From JAOUFP01 sp963801505 (lineage in GTDB: Bacteria; Nitrospirota; Thermodesulfovibrionia; Thermodesulfovibrionales; UBA6898), in contig CAWDEY010000022.1 of NCBI GenBank assembly GCA_963801505.1, positions 100,199 through 164,198 of the forward strand: 64,000 nt of DNA, read 5' to 3'. Of the stretch, positions 26,824 to 35,874 are shown piece after piece; positions within the stretch are counted from its first letter, which is position 1; every line of letters starts with the position of its first letter. A model generated the notes under the pieces. It saw only the letters and a list, made by a program, of their open reading frames with translations, did no database searches and was not told the origin of the DNA. The translations under genes were made by a program, and so were the position numbers.

Positions 26824-27753
26824 ATGAAAAAAACCGAATTCAAAATAAGTATCGAAGAGGCAGGAAAAAGAGTGGATGTCCAGGCAGCAGAGCTGTCAGG
26901 ACTTACCCGCTCCCAGGTGTTGCACCTGATTGAAAAGGGACTTCTACAGGTCAACTATCATTTCACCAAACCCAACTACAAGACGAAATACAGAGACATC
27001 ATATCAATAACAATCACTGAGGAAGACCGTACGCTTGAGCCCGAGAATATACCGCTTGAGATATTGTACCTCGATGATTTCGTTATCGTGGTAAACAAAC
27101 CGCCTGATATGGTCATCTATCCTGCCGCAGGCCACAGCAGCGGGACCCTGATGAATGCGATCGCTTATCACAGCAAAAAACTCGCCTCAGTAGGCGGTCC
27201 TCTAAGACCGGGCGTTGTTCACCGTCTGGATAAAGATACTTCCGGCGTCATGGTAGTTGCGCTCGACGACAGCGCGTACTACAACCTCGTTGAGCAGTTC
27301 AGGCAAAGATCCATTAACAGAAAATATAAGGCGCTGATATATGGGACATTAAAGAAAGTCAGCGGCGAAATAGCGCTGAAGATAGGGAGGTCTTTATCCG
27401 ACAGGAAGAAAATGTCCACAAAGGTGCGGAAAGGCAAAGAAGCTGTAACTAACTGGAAGGTGATAAAACATCTCAGTGACGCGACCCTGATAGAGGCAAA
27501 ACTCGGCACAGGCAGGACGCACCAGATACGCGTGCATTTTGCATCCATAGGCCATCCGGTGCTCGGAGACAAAACTTACGGCAAAAAGACATATATAGAG
27601 AAAGGTAACCATAAGGTACTCTTTCCACGTCAGATGCTCCATGCGGAACAGCTAGGCTTCACCCATCCTGCAACAGGGGAATATATGGAGTTCATCAGTG
27701 AAATGCCCAGGGACATGACGGAAAAAATCGTCCTTCTGGAAAATATCACATAA
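26824..27753 (+). CDS. rluD: RluA/RluD-family pseudouridine synthase
   Basis: A 309-residue enzyme with an N-terminal S4 domain (KRVDVQAAELSGLTRSQVLH) and the RluA catalytic domain. Catalytic D136 lies in RPGVVHRLDKDTSG; GTGRTHQIRVHFASIGHPVL follows. It modifies 23S rRNA, and RluD (helix 69) is the most likely role given the S4 domain and length, though specificity within the RluA group cannot be read by eye. The start ATG at 26824 is close to the previous divergent gene. No operon partner. Confidence 0.9.
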   Translation: MKKTEFKISIEEAGKRVDVQAAELSGLTRSQVLHLIEKGLLQVNYHFTKPNYKTKYRDIISITITEEDRTLEPENIPLEILYLDDFVIVVNKPPDMVIYPAAGHSSGTLMNAIAYHSKKLASVGGPLRPGVVHRLDKDTSGVMVVALDDSAYYNLVEQFRQRSINRKYKALIYGTLKKVSGEIALKIGRSLSDRKKMSTKVRKGKEAVTNWKVIKHLSDATLIEAKLGTGRTHQIRVHFASIGHPVLGDKTYGKKTYIEKGNHKVLFPRQMLHAEQLGFTHPATGEYMEFISEMPRDMTEKIVLLENIT

Positions 27754-27784
27754 CAATAAAAAAAGCTGGCAGACGCTTGAATTA

Positions 27785-30547
27785 TCACTTGTCCAGCACT
27801 TCCCTGACTTTTTTCAGAAGGTCTTTCGGCGAGACCGGTTTAAGGATAAAATCCATACCCTCGTCAAGCAATTCCTTTTTGTGGATCATGTCCATCGTAT
27901 AGCCGCTTGCAAAAAGTGTTCTGACATGGGGACAGATCCTTCTGATCTCCTCATAGGCTTCCTTGCCGTTTTTCTCAGGCATAATCATATCGAGTATTAC
28001 GAGCTGGATATTGTCCCTGTTTTCCATAAATTTCACTATAGCGTCTTCTCCATTTTCTGCAGTAATGACCGTATAACCGAATGTCTCCAGGGTAATTCTT
28101 TCCAGTTTCCTAAGCGAAGCGTCATCCTCAGCCACAAGTATTGTCTCTTTTCCGCCCTTTATCGGAACAACTTTCTCAACCTCTTGTCCTTTTGATTTTT
28201 TTCCTTCAATGAGAGGCAAAAGTATTTTGAACGTAGTCCCTTTGCCCTCTTCACTGTATACATTTATGTATCCATTATGCCGTTTAATTATTCCGTAAGC
28301 CATTGCAAGTCCGAGCCCTGTACCTGCTCCAACGCCTTTGGTTGTAAAAAAAGGCTCGAATATCTTCTTCTGTGTTTCCGCGTCCATCCCGCTCCCTGTA
28401 TCCGTTACAGAGATAAGGGCATAAGTCCCCATCTTGCCGTATCCATATGCCGCAACATAATCATCATCCACTTCCTTGATTCCTGTACTGATAGTTAGCC
28501 CTCCGCCTTTTGGCATTGCATCACGGGCATTTGAGGCAAGGTTCATCAACACCTGTTCTATTTGTCCCTGGTCCGCAATAACTGTAATTTTCCTGTCTGT
28601 CAGCTCCGTAGAAAAAAAGATATCTTCACCTATAATCCTGGAAAGCATCTTTTCGAGGCCGAGGATAGTCTCGTTGACATTAACCGGCTTCATCTCCATG
28701 GCCTGTTTCCTGCTGAAAGCCAGCAGACGTTTCGTGAGATTGGCAGCCCTTTCCGCAGCACCGAGGACCTCATTCATATGTTCCCTTGAAGGACTATCGG
28801 GCACTGTGCTGTCCAAAACCATGCTGCCATATCCGATAATTACATTGAGGATGTTGTTAAAGTCATGGGCAATGCCACCTGCAAGCGTTCCTATGGCCTC
28901 CATCTTCTGGGCGTGACGGAGCTGGGACTCAAGTTTCTTCTGCTCTGTTATATTCAAAACCATTCCAGAGATCGTATCACCTTCGAGAGTTGCCCTGATA
29001 AGTAATTGTATTGCCTTTCCGGTCTTCGATAGCGTATCGAGTTCAAAGTCCTCCACTTTGCCTGTTTTCTTCAGTTCATTCAGCAAACCCATCCTATCTT
29101 CATTATTTTTATATCGTAATGAAACACCCTCAGACATCATTTCTTCCGGCGAAGCAAATTCGAATATAGTTGCCAATGCCTTATTGACATATAAAAAATC
29201 TCCGTTCAGAGTTGCTTTATATATTCCGACAGGGGCGTTGTCAACAAGGTTACGGTATTTTTCCTCGGACTCCTGCAGCAATGACTCCATCAGTTTGCGC
29301 TCGGTCATGTCTCTGCCGATCCCGCTGATGCCTATGGGCTCACCCTCTGCGTTCCTGAGTAAAGAGCCCTTGAATTCAAAAGAAATCTGTCGTCCATCTT
29401 TGGTAACCAACGCCGCCTCAACACCGGAACTGCCGTATTTCAGCACCTTTTGAATAGCCGCTGCCACGCGGTCTATATCTGCCTCCCGGAAAAAGTTGGT
29501 AGGCTTCATTGAGGCTATCTCCCTGTCGTTGAAGCCTGAGATCCTTTCAAACGAACTGTTCCACCTGAGGAATTTGCCCTCTAAATTAGAAACAAAGAAT
29601 ATGTCAGTCAGACTGTTCAGGACATTTTCGGTAAAGATCTTCTCTTCTTTCAGCGACAGTTCCACCTGCTTTCGTTCGGAGATGTTGTCGAAGACTGCTA
29701 CGAAGTGTTCTTTCTCGTTGCTGTAGACGGAGATATATAGCCACCCTCCGAAAGATTCCGAATAAGTCTCGAACCTTTCAGGCTTGCCTGTGGCTATGAC
29801 CCTGCCGTATATCTCAAACAGCTCAGGATTGTCCTCCCGTATTCCCGGGATTATATCACTAATTTTTTTTCCTACAACATCTTTCAGGCCTGTCAGACTT
29901 TCGAAGGCGCCGTTGACGGCCAGGTATATAAAGTCATGCGGTCGATTATCCACATAGAGCATTCTGCAATAGGCAAAGCCTTCGAGCATGTTGTCAAACA
30001 GCGAGCGATAGCGATGTTCGCTTGATTGCAGGGCCTCTTCAGTTCGGAATTTCGCCAGGGCCACTGCGAGATAGTCCGCCAAGCGCTCCCATGAGGCGAT
30101 TGTCTCCGCTGAGAAAACCCCTTTTCGCCGGTCGTTGAGCTGCAGAAGTCCCAGGCGTTGCTCTCCGAGTCGCAGTGGTACCAGGGCCACTGATTCGTAT
30201 CCCTCGCCATTGCAGCGGTTGCGAGTGCGGGATTGCCTGTCCGCTTCAGTGGTGCTGCGCAGCAATTCTGTTGTATTATTGGTCCAGAAGCTCCCGTTAG
30301 CCGTAAAGAACGGTTTTGACGGGTCGAAACGGCCGCGGATCACGTTTCCGCACATGCATTCTATTACCGGGTTGCCTGTCTCATCAGAGATTAGGCGGCC
30401 TGCCTTGTCCCGTGCGCAAAGACTGTTCTCCATAAGAACAAACTCCTTCGGAAATCCCTTTGCCTCATAGTAGGGATAATCTCCCCCTTCATGCAGCCGG
30501 ACGCCGACGGCCTCGCATCCGGATTGCTGCTGAAAGAAGGTAGTCAC
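27785..30547 (-). CDS. Hybrid sensor kinase, C-terminal part (GAF-PAS-PAS-PAS-HisKA-HATPase-REC); one gene with the next entry
   Basis: A 920-residue segment: GAF domain (about 1-165), three PAS domains (about 175-540, with ISERKQVELS and GISGIGRDMTERK ends), a HisKA H-box GTLAGGIAHDFNNILNVIIG, an ATPase domain (DTGSGMD, GTGLGLAMAYGIIKRHNG) and a C-terminal receiver with the acceptor Asp in VILDMIMPEKNG. The first residue is not a true start: the GAF domain begins upstream in another frame (GTRDLVQAVTTFF). Dropping one base near 30579 joins it to the membrane and PAS part upstream, giving a kinase of about 1650 residues. No adjacent regulator gene is seen. Confidence 0.9.
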   Translation of the reverse strand: MTTFFQQQSGCEAVGVRLHEGGDYPYYEAKGFPKEFVLMENSLCARDKAGRLISDETGNPVIECMCGNVIRGRFDPSKPFFTANGSFWTNNTTELLRSTTEADRQSRTRNRCNGEGYESVALVPLRLGEQRLGLLQLNDRRKGVFSAETIASWERLADYLAVALAKFRTEEALQSSEHRYRSLFDNMLEGFAYCRMLYVDNRPHDFIYLAVNGAFESLTGLKDVVGKKISDIIPGIREDNPELFEIYGRVIATGKPERFETYSESFGGWLYISVYSNEKEHFVAVFDNISERKQVELSLKEEKIFTENVLNSLTDIFFVSNLEGKFLRWNSSFERISGFNDREIASMKPTNFFREADIDRVAAAIQKVLKYGSSGVEAALVTKDGRQISFEFKGSLLRNAEGEPIGISGIGRDMTERKLMESLLQESEEKYRNLVDNAPVGIYKATLNGDFLYVNKALATIFEFASPEEMMSEGVSLRYKNNEDRMGLLNELKKTGKVEDFELDTLSKTGKAIQLLIRATLEGDTISGMVLNITEQKKLESQLRHAQKMEAIGTLAGGIAHDFNNILNVIIGYGSMVLDSTVPDSPSREHMNEVLGAAERAANLTKRLLAFSRKQAMEMKPVNVNETILGLEKMLSRIIGEDIFFSTELTDRKITVIADQGQIEQVLMNLASNARDAMPKGGGLTISTGIKEVDDDYVAAYGYGKMGTYALISVTDTGSGMDAETQKKIFEPFFTTKGVGAGTGLGLAMAYGIIKRHNGYINVYSEEGKGTTFKILLPLIEGKKSKGQEVEKVVPIKGGKETILVAEDDASLRKLERITLETFGYTVITAENGEDAIVKFMENRDNIQLVILDMIMPEKNGKEAYEEIRRICPHVRTLFASGYTMDMIHKKELLDEGMDFILKPVSPKDLLKKVREVLDK

Positions 30548-32744
30548 CGCCTGGACCAGGTCCCGTGTCCCGGTACTCGTCGTTTACAAGTCGCAGAAAT
30601 TCAAGTGTTATTTCCCGTTCCTGCTGCTCCAGCCTTTGCTCGCTGATGTCACGTGTTATTTTCGAGAACCCACGCAATTGGCCGGCCTCGTCTCTTAACG
30701 CCGTTATGAGCACGCTCGCCCAGAACCTGGACCCGTCCTTGCGCAGTCTCCAGCCCTTCTCCTCCGACTTCCCGCCAGAACTTGCTTTTTGCAGGGCCAG
30801 AAGATGTTTGCCCTGCGCCAAGTCTTCCTCCGGGTAAAAACAGGCAAAATTTCTGCCAATGATTTCCTCTTCGCGATAACCCTTGATGCGCTCCGCGCCC
30901 TGGTTCCAGGTCATTACGTTCCCGGATGGGTCCAGCATAACGATAGCATAATCCCTTACTCCTTCGACCAAAAGCCGGAAACGTTCTTCGCTTTCCCGTA
31001 AGGCCTCGGCTGCCTCACACCGCTGCCGGTAATAAAAGGCGCTCTGCTGCCGCCAGACCAGACCCACACCCGCTCCGGAGCCTAAGAGCAGTACAACGAC
31101 AAATCCTATCATAATCCACAGGCGCTCGTTAAGAGGCCCGTAAGCTTCCGATATATCCATTTTGGTCACCAGAAACCATGGGGAACCAGGGACTGCTCTC
31201 AAGTTGGCCAGCACGTGAACATCACGATAATCCCTGCCTTCCACAATCCCCTCGCGGCCCAAGACAGCCTGAACAGCCGGCAGCGCCTTCTGAGTGAGTG
31301 GCCTTCGCAGTGTAAGGGCTGAGTTTTGTTTGAATCTCAACTCATTGAGAAACAGGACATCATTTCCCTCCTTGCGGACAAGCAGGGCCTCCGCTGTGCG
31401 GCTGGGGGCCGGCCACTGTTTTATTAAAGAATAAAAATAAACTTCAGGATCAATATGCAGGACGAGCACCCCAAGGGGCAGGCCCCCACGATCTTTATCA
31501 AGAACAGGGACCAGGACTGCCAGATATATGCGACCGTCATTTTCATTCCGGAAGAAATCTTCAAAGGTAATCTGTCCTGTCCGCAGGAGCCCGGCACCAG
31601 CCCGCGACAAAATAGGATCCACCTTTCCCGGTCCGCCCGGAACTGATATGCGAGGCCTGCCGTCGACATCAAGTACGCAAATACGATCATATTGATGTGT
31701 TTCCCGAAGCTGACGCAGCCACGTCAGAAGCCTTTCCTTCGCATCAGCGTCCCCGGGCCTTTCGAAATAGCGTTGGACGCGATCATAAAAGTTTTCGTTC
31801 CTGTAAAAAAGAGAGGCGTCACTCAACCGTTCTTTTCGCCAGTTCATGATCCCGTTTACTTTGAGATTGGCGATTACTGAAAGCTGGGCCTGAACTTCAG
31901 CTCTGTAATTTGTTACATAGTGTTTATAATAGAGATAGCCTGCCGTTATAATGCCTGCCGCCAGAATGATGAAAATAAGGATAAAGACATACGAAGAGGG
32001 CGCAATCAATTCGGTTGGCTGACTAAGGAGCCGGGCCTGCGCTCCGTCAAGTCCGAGCAGCGCGGTACCGAGCGCCGCGAAGGCCATACTGGTCAGCAGC
32101 GCCGGCGGGATGAACGGGCCGCCATAAAGCAATGGTTCGCCATACATATAGGCCAGAACGAGCACCAGGCTGATCAGGACCAGAAGGCATGCAAGCCACC
32201 AGGCAACGGCGGCCCGCCGGGGCCGGGCCGGGGACGAAGTGAGCGATGCCAGGGATGACAATGATGCGAGGATGAAGCAAAGCGCTGTGAGCGGAGACAT
32301 ATGCCCTTTGGGAATTTCACCTGGCATGCTGACAATTGTAAAACCCAGATGTTCCGCCTTAACGAATATCCCCTTATAGGACAAGAAAAGCAGCAGTAGT
32401 GCTATCAGGACTCCCGCTGAGCTGATGGACAACCCAATCCAATAGGTTCCCCGGTGCGTCGGAAAGTACGTACGGAGCAAAACCACGGCAGCGTACAATA
32501 CGAAAAAAAGGGCAGTGCTCGGAGCCACCGGTATCATGCCCTGACCAAGGCTGGCCAGGAAAGGAAGTTCCAGTGCCCACCCTAAAAGAGCAACGATCCC
32601 GATAACGGCCACAAATATCGCGCAGATACGGTTTAGCGCCCTGAACCAAATCTGCGCCCGAGCGTCAAACACCACCGCAGATACAAGTTTTTCTTTTGCG
32701 TTGTGTGTGTCAGCAGCCACGACACACCTCTTGTGGGCTGTCAA
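30489..32744 (-). CDS. Hybrid sensor kinase, N-terminal membrane and PAS part (frameshifted)
   Basis: A 751-residue frame. About seven hydrophobic segments (residues 30-225) form a MASE-like membrane domain. Another TM near 255 leads to a periplasmic Cache-like region (about 280-545), a TM (WIMIGFVVVLLLGSGAGVGL) and a PAS domain (ESEERFRLLVEGVRDYAIVM). The protein then reads LEFLRLVN before the frame is lost: the last 30 or so residues are out of frame. Removing the G at 30579 restores NESTGTRDLVQAV and runs into the GAF domain. The segment looks richer in GC than its neighbours by eye. Confidence 0.85.
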   Translation of the reverse strand: MTAHKRCVVAADTHNAKEKLVSAVVFDARAQIWFRALNRICAIFVAVIGIVALLGWALELPFLASLGQGMIPVAPSTALFFVLYAAVVLLRTYFPTHRGTYWIGLSISSAGVLIALLLLFLSYKGIFVKAEHLGFTIVSMPGEIPKGHMSPLTALCFILASLSSLASLTSSPARPRRAAVAWWLACLLVLISLVLVLAYMYGEPLLYGGPFIPPALLTSMAFAALGTALLGLDGAQARLLSQPTELIAPSSYVFILIFIILAAGIITAGYLYYKHYVTNYRAEVQAQLSVIANLKVNGIMNWRKERLSDASLFYRNENFYDRVQRYFERPGDADAKERLLTWLRQLRETHQYDRICVLDVDGRPRISVPGGPGKVDPILSRAGAGLLRTGQITFEDFFRNENDGRIYLAVLVPVLDKDRGGLPLGVLVLHIDPEVYFYSLIKQWPAPSRTAEALLVRKEGNDVLFLNELRFKQNSALTLRRPLTQKALPAVQAVLGREGIVEGRDYRDVHVLANLRAVPGSPWFLVTKMDISEAYGPLNERLWIMIGFVVVLLLGSGAGVGLVWRQQSAFYYRQRCEAAEALRESEERFRLLVEGVRDYAIVMLDPSGNVMTWNQGAERIKGYREEEIIGRNFACFYPEEDLAQGKHLLALQKASSGGKSEEKGWRLRKDGSRFWASVLITALRDEAGQLRGFSKITRDISEQRLEQQEREITLEFLRLVNDEYRDTGPGPGGDYLLSAAIRMRGRRRPAA

Positions 32745-33056
32745 AACATATCAGAAGGACTTTATCCCTCAAATTATCTCCTTTCTTTTGGCCCCTCTTC
32801 CAAAAATTGTCCCTTTTCACGCAACGAACCCCGGCTATAAATATTGGCCACCCCGTTAGAACCTCACAGGCCCAGGTTCCCTTTAAATTAACAGACTGAC
32901 ATAGTTTGAACCTGTAGCATGACTCTCCTCATATGTTAAATACAGAAGCCTGAATGTTAAGTAAAAGTTATCACCAATCACTTTGGTTGTCAATATTGTG
33001 GAGGATTGGAAGCTGGCCCCGCAGAGTTGACAGACAACCCAATCCAATAAGTTTCC

Positions 33057-33167
33057 AGCGTCGGTGTGTCCTACTATGATCCGGAATATCCCATCTCTCT
33101 TGATGAACTTCTCATAAAAGCAGACGCCTTGATGTATGAGCAAAAGAAAAATAAGCGGAAGTCTTAG
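33057..33167 (+). pseudogene. C-terminal remnant of a GGDEF (diguanylate cyclase) domain
   Basis: The frame reads SVGVSYYDPEYPISLDELL then IKADALMYEQKKNKRKS and a stop, the typical last 36 residues of a GGDEF domain. Upstream the frame is closed by TAA at 33048, and the GG[D/E]EF active site is missing. Just before it, 33030-33056 read on the minus strand gives ETYWIGLSVNSAG, similar to a membrane segment of the kinase upstream (GTYWIGLSISSAG). The 32745-33251 gap thus looks like a scar of two fused remnants, followed by the promoter of the next gene. Confidence 0.6.
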
Positions 33168-33213
33168 ACGCACTTTTTACTTTGTAGCGGCAGTCCGAAT
33201 AAATATCTCTTAT

Positions 33214-33251
33214 GTTGTGTGTATGATATAATTTAACTAAACGGGAGGGCT
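33214..33251 (+). promoter_or_regulatory. Extended -10 promoter and ribosome site before the MshEN-domain gene
   Basis: TATAAT stands at 33227-33232, preceded by TGA in the extended -10 position (TGaTATAAT). No clear -35 is present. GGGAGGG, a strong ribosome site, precedes the ATG at 33252. Confidence 0.5.
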
Positions 33252-34262
33252 ATGCCTAAAGTCATCATAAAATTTCTCAACGGTACGGAACGGACAGGAA
33301 ACGTCCTGGCGCTTAATGTAAATATGCCCACCTTTCCACTCAATGTCGTGGACGATAATGGCAGACCAGCGATTCAAAAGGTGAACATGAACTCGGTCAA
33401 GGCAATTTATTTTCCCAAGGCCGTGGAGCCGGGGATCCAGGTGCACACTGAGACTATCGACCAATCATCCTATCCAGGAGGCTATGGGTTTAAGCTCGTT
33501 GTTGAATTTAATGACGGGGAAGTCATCAACGGTTCAACGCAAAAATACAGTCCCATTGACAAGGGGTTCTTTCTCGTACCTCTGAACCCCGCTGACAAAA
33601 ATGAGCGCATTTATGTAAATGCAAGAGCAGTAAAGCATGTGGACAGCAGAAGACTCCTGGGCAAGTTACTGATAGACCAGAAGAAGATCGACACGCTGCA
33701 GTTGCAAACAGCCCTTCGATACCAGTGGGAGAAAAGAGAGAAAAAACTGGGCGCTATCCTGAGGGAAGGAAAACTGATAACCGATGAGCAATTGCAGGAA
33801 TCCCTGCGGATACAGGCGCAGAGTGCGAAGATGCTGGGGGAGATTCTCGTCGAGGCAGGCTATATCACGCCCGACCAATTAGAGGACGCCCTTGAAATCC
33901 AGCGAGAAAACAGGAAGAAAAAACTCGGACAGATCCTCGTAGAGCTGAAATATGTGACCCCCAATGATATATGCATCGCCCTGGCCAGTCAGTTCCACTT
34001 TCCCTGGGTTGATCTTTCAAATGTAGAGATACCGCAGGAGGTGGTTACTGCCCTGCCGGAGGGAGTGATGAGGGAGTATGGAGTTATTCCGATAGGGAAA
34101 AAAGGCGATGATACGCTTGTTGTAGCCACTTCACAGCCGCAGTACTCCGATATATGGCTTGAGGTCAGAAAGTCTACCCTGATGAAAGTCGAGCTTGTAG
34201 TTGCCTATGAAGGGTATATCGCTGCGGCCATCAATTCTCTCTTTTCTCAAAAGGAAACATAG
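33252..34262 (+). CDS. Stand-alone MshEN (GspE N-terminal) domain protein with duplicated N-terminal beta module
   Basis: A 336-residue protein without an ATPase domain. The first 130 residues hold two similar beta-rich units (VIIKFLNGTERTGNVLALNV; LVVEFNDGEVINGSTQKYSP). Then come three repeats of the LGxILxExxxITxxQLxxAL type (about 137, 165 and 195 on), the last passing into FHFPWVDLSNVEIPQEVVTA and VIPIGKKGDDTLVVATSQP. This matches the MshEN / T2SSE N-terminal fold, which in several ATPases binds cyclic-di-GMP. It may therefore be a c-di-GMP effector for a pilus or secretion machine. That role is inference. Monocistronic. Confidence 0.75.
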   Translation: MPKVIIKFLNGTERTGNVLALNVNMPTFPLNVVDDNGRPAIQKVNMNSVKAIYFPKAVEPGIQVHTETIDQSSYPGGYGFKLVVEFNDGEVINGSTQKYSPIDKGFFLVPLNPADKNERIYVNARAVKHVDSRRLLGKLLIDQKKIDTLQLQTALRYQWEKREKKLGAILREGKLITDEQLQESLRIQAQSAKMLGEILVEAGYITPDQLEDALEIQRENRKKKLGQILVELKYVTPNDICIALASQFHFPWVDLSNVEIPQEVVTALPEGVMREYGVIPIGKKGDDTLVVATSQPQYSDIWLEVRKSTLMKVELVVAYEGYIAAAINSLFSQKET

Positions 34263-34649
34263 CAAAACTAGCCGGAATGTTCCCAGCCTTTACGTCAAAA
34301 ATGAGGACCTGTGGGAGAAATCCAAGACCTACCCTGCGGTGCCATAATGTGCTGTCACTGAATATAGTCCCGATCATCCGGCACGGGAAAAGCTTTATTG
34401 GCCGCTGTCAATATTAGTCCAGCCGCTATGATTGCTTTTGGTTAATCCCTGTTTAACTTTTTCAGAAGCCAGAGAAAAGGTTGTTCTTTCACTTACTTAT
34501 TTTAATAGATTCGGGTTTTACTTTATTTACCTTAAAAGTTATAATTACTAATTGGATTGTTTTCCTGAGTATGTATTTTGATGAAAGAAGACAGGGCTGT
34601 TTAAGCAGACCTTAAGTTAAATTTTATTTAAATAAAAAGGAGCTATATC
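34263..34649 (+). promoter_or_regulatory. 387-bp intergenic region with a sigma70-like promoter for the tandem secreted genes
   Basis: I see no gene here. The best promoter is TTTACT (34517-34522), 17-bp spacer, TATAAT (34540-34545), giving a leader of about 100 nt. AAGGAG precedes the ATG at 34650. The first 230 bases hold no recognisable structure. Confidence 0.4.
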
Positions 34650-34976
34650 ATGAAAGTCTTACTGAGAATGTCTTTTATCGTCCTGGTGCTTGCAATGACA
34701 ATCACTGGAACTGCCCTTCCATCCTATGCAGCAGATGCGCAGGCCCTGTCAGGCAAGGTAGTCCAAACAATGGACAGCGGTGGATATACCTATGCCCAGA
34801 TTGAGAATAAAGGAGTTAAGACCTGGGTTGCAGTTCCGAAAACAAAAATTGTCAAGGGCCAGAATGTATCTTTTGCTCCAGGAGCGGAAATGCAGAATTT
34901 CGAGAGCAAGACCCTGAAACGCAAATTTGACAAGATCATTTTTTCAGGTGGCGTCATTGAGCAAAAGGGAAAATAA
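34650..34976 (+). CDS. Secreted small protein, tandem paralogue 1
   Basis: A 108-residue exported protein with a signal peptide (LLRMSFIVLVLAMTITGTAL, cleavage after SYA). The mature 80 residues (SGKVVQTMDSGGYTYAQIEN, WVAVPKTKIVKGQNVSFAPG) look like a small beta barrel. It is about 80 percent identical by eye to the first third of the next gene. Both genes begin with the same 30-bp leader (TATTTAAATAAAAAGGAGCT), so the pair arose by a recent tandem duplication. Periplasmic location expected. Function unknown; nucleic-acid or ligand binding by an OB-like fold is a guess. Confidence 0.8.
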   Translation: MKVLLRMSFIVLVLAMTITGTALPSYAADAQALSGKVVQTMDSGGYTYAQIENKGVKTWVAVPKTKIVKGQNVSFAPGAEMQNFESKTLKRKFDKIIFSGGVIEQKGK

Positions 34977-35004
34977 GACTATTTAAATAAAAAGGAGCTA
35001 TATC

Positions 35005-35751
35005 ATGAAAGTTTTACTGAGAATATTTTTTATCGTCCTGGTGCTTGCATTGACAGTCACTGGAAATGCCCTTCCATCCTATGCAGCAGATGCCCAGGCC
35101 CTGTCAGGCAAAGTGATCGAATCCATGGACAGCGGCGGATACACCTATGTACAGATCGAAAACAACGGGAAAAAGACCTGGGTTGCAGTTCCGAAAACCA
35201 AAGTTGTCATAGGCCAGGATATAACCTTTGCTCCTGGAGCTGAAATGGGAAATTTCGAGAGCAAGACCCTGAAGCGCAAATTTGACAGCATTATATTTTC
35301 AGGTGGCGTCATTGGGCAGGGGGATAAGGCTCTCGGGATGAAATCACCTGGCAGCAAAGGCAGCACTGTGGTGGTAGCGGAGAAGATAAAGGTGGATAAG
35401 GCCTCAGGTCCGGATGCGTATACCGTTTCAGAGATATTCCAGCACGGCAAGCATCTCCAGGATAAAAAAGTTGTTGTCAGGGGAAAGGTGGTAAAGGTCT
35501 CTGCAGGTATCATGAATAAAAACTGGATACACCTTCAGGACGGCAGTGGTGACGTAAAGACAAAAAATAATGACCTTGTAGTGACGAGCGATGACGTTCC
35601 ACAGGTCGGGGACATAGTCACTGCCAGCGGCATCCTCTACAATGACAAGGATTTCGGCGGCGGCTACAAATATAAAGTCATTATTGAAAAGGCCGCTATT
35701 AAAAAAGACGCCGCCGCCACTAAAAAAGAGGAGACCCCTGTCAAAAAGTAA
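35005..35751 (+). CDS. Secreted protein, tandem paralogue 2, with added OB-fold domain
   Basis: A 248-residue exported protein. Residues 1-108 repeat the preceding gene (signal peptide, then SGKVIESMDSGGYTYVQIEN). A linker (ALGMKSPGSKGSTVVVAEKI) joins a second domain of about 90 residues: KHLQDKKVVVRGKVVKVSAG, MNKNWIHLQDGSGDVKTKNN and VPQVGDIVTASGILYNDKDF. This has the pattern of tRNA-anticodon-type OB folds found in exported bacterial proteins. The tail is Lys/Ala rich. The two genes are 28 bp apart and share a ribosome site. No enzyme activity can be assigned. Confidence 0.8.
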   Translation: MKVLLRIFFIVLVLALTVTGNALPSYAADAQALSGKVIESMDSGGYTYVQIENNGKKTWVAVPKTKVVIGQDITFAPGAEMGNFESKTLKRKFDSIIFSGGVIGQGDKALGMKSPGSKGSTVVVAEKIKVDKASGPDAYTVSEIFQHGKHLQDKKVVVRGKVVKVSAGIMNKNWIHLQDGSGDVKTKNNDLVVTSDDVPQVGDIVTASGILYNDKDFGGGYKYKVIIEKAAIKKDAAATKKEETPVKK

Positions 35752-35780
35752 ATCCCCCTGAGAAAAAACTATATGTATTG

Positions 35781-35821
35781 AACGCGCATGCGACTTGCCT
35801 TCCGGCAGATCGATGCGCGTT
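35781..35821 (+). terminator. Possible terminator hairpin after the tandem secreted genes
   Basis: AACGCGCAT (35781-35789) pairs exactly with ATGCGCGTT (35813-35821), with an inner TGCC/GGCA pair. The following tract is weak in T (TAGTGCAGTTTTCC), so termination is not certain. It could be another kind of RNA hairpin. Confidence 0.4.
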
Positions 35822-35874
35822 TAGTGCAGTTTTCCGGTCTTGCCATAAATGCTGCACTCTAGTATCATTTTAAG

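Noticed and set aside
32883..33173. A 96-residue minus-strand frame upstream of the hybrid kinase
   Set aside because: It runs through the remnant scar; no ribosome site, and its only similarity is to an out-of-frame reading of the neighbouring kinase gene.
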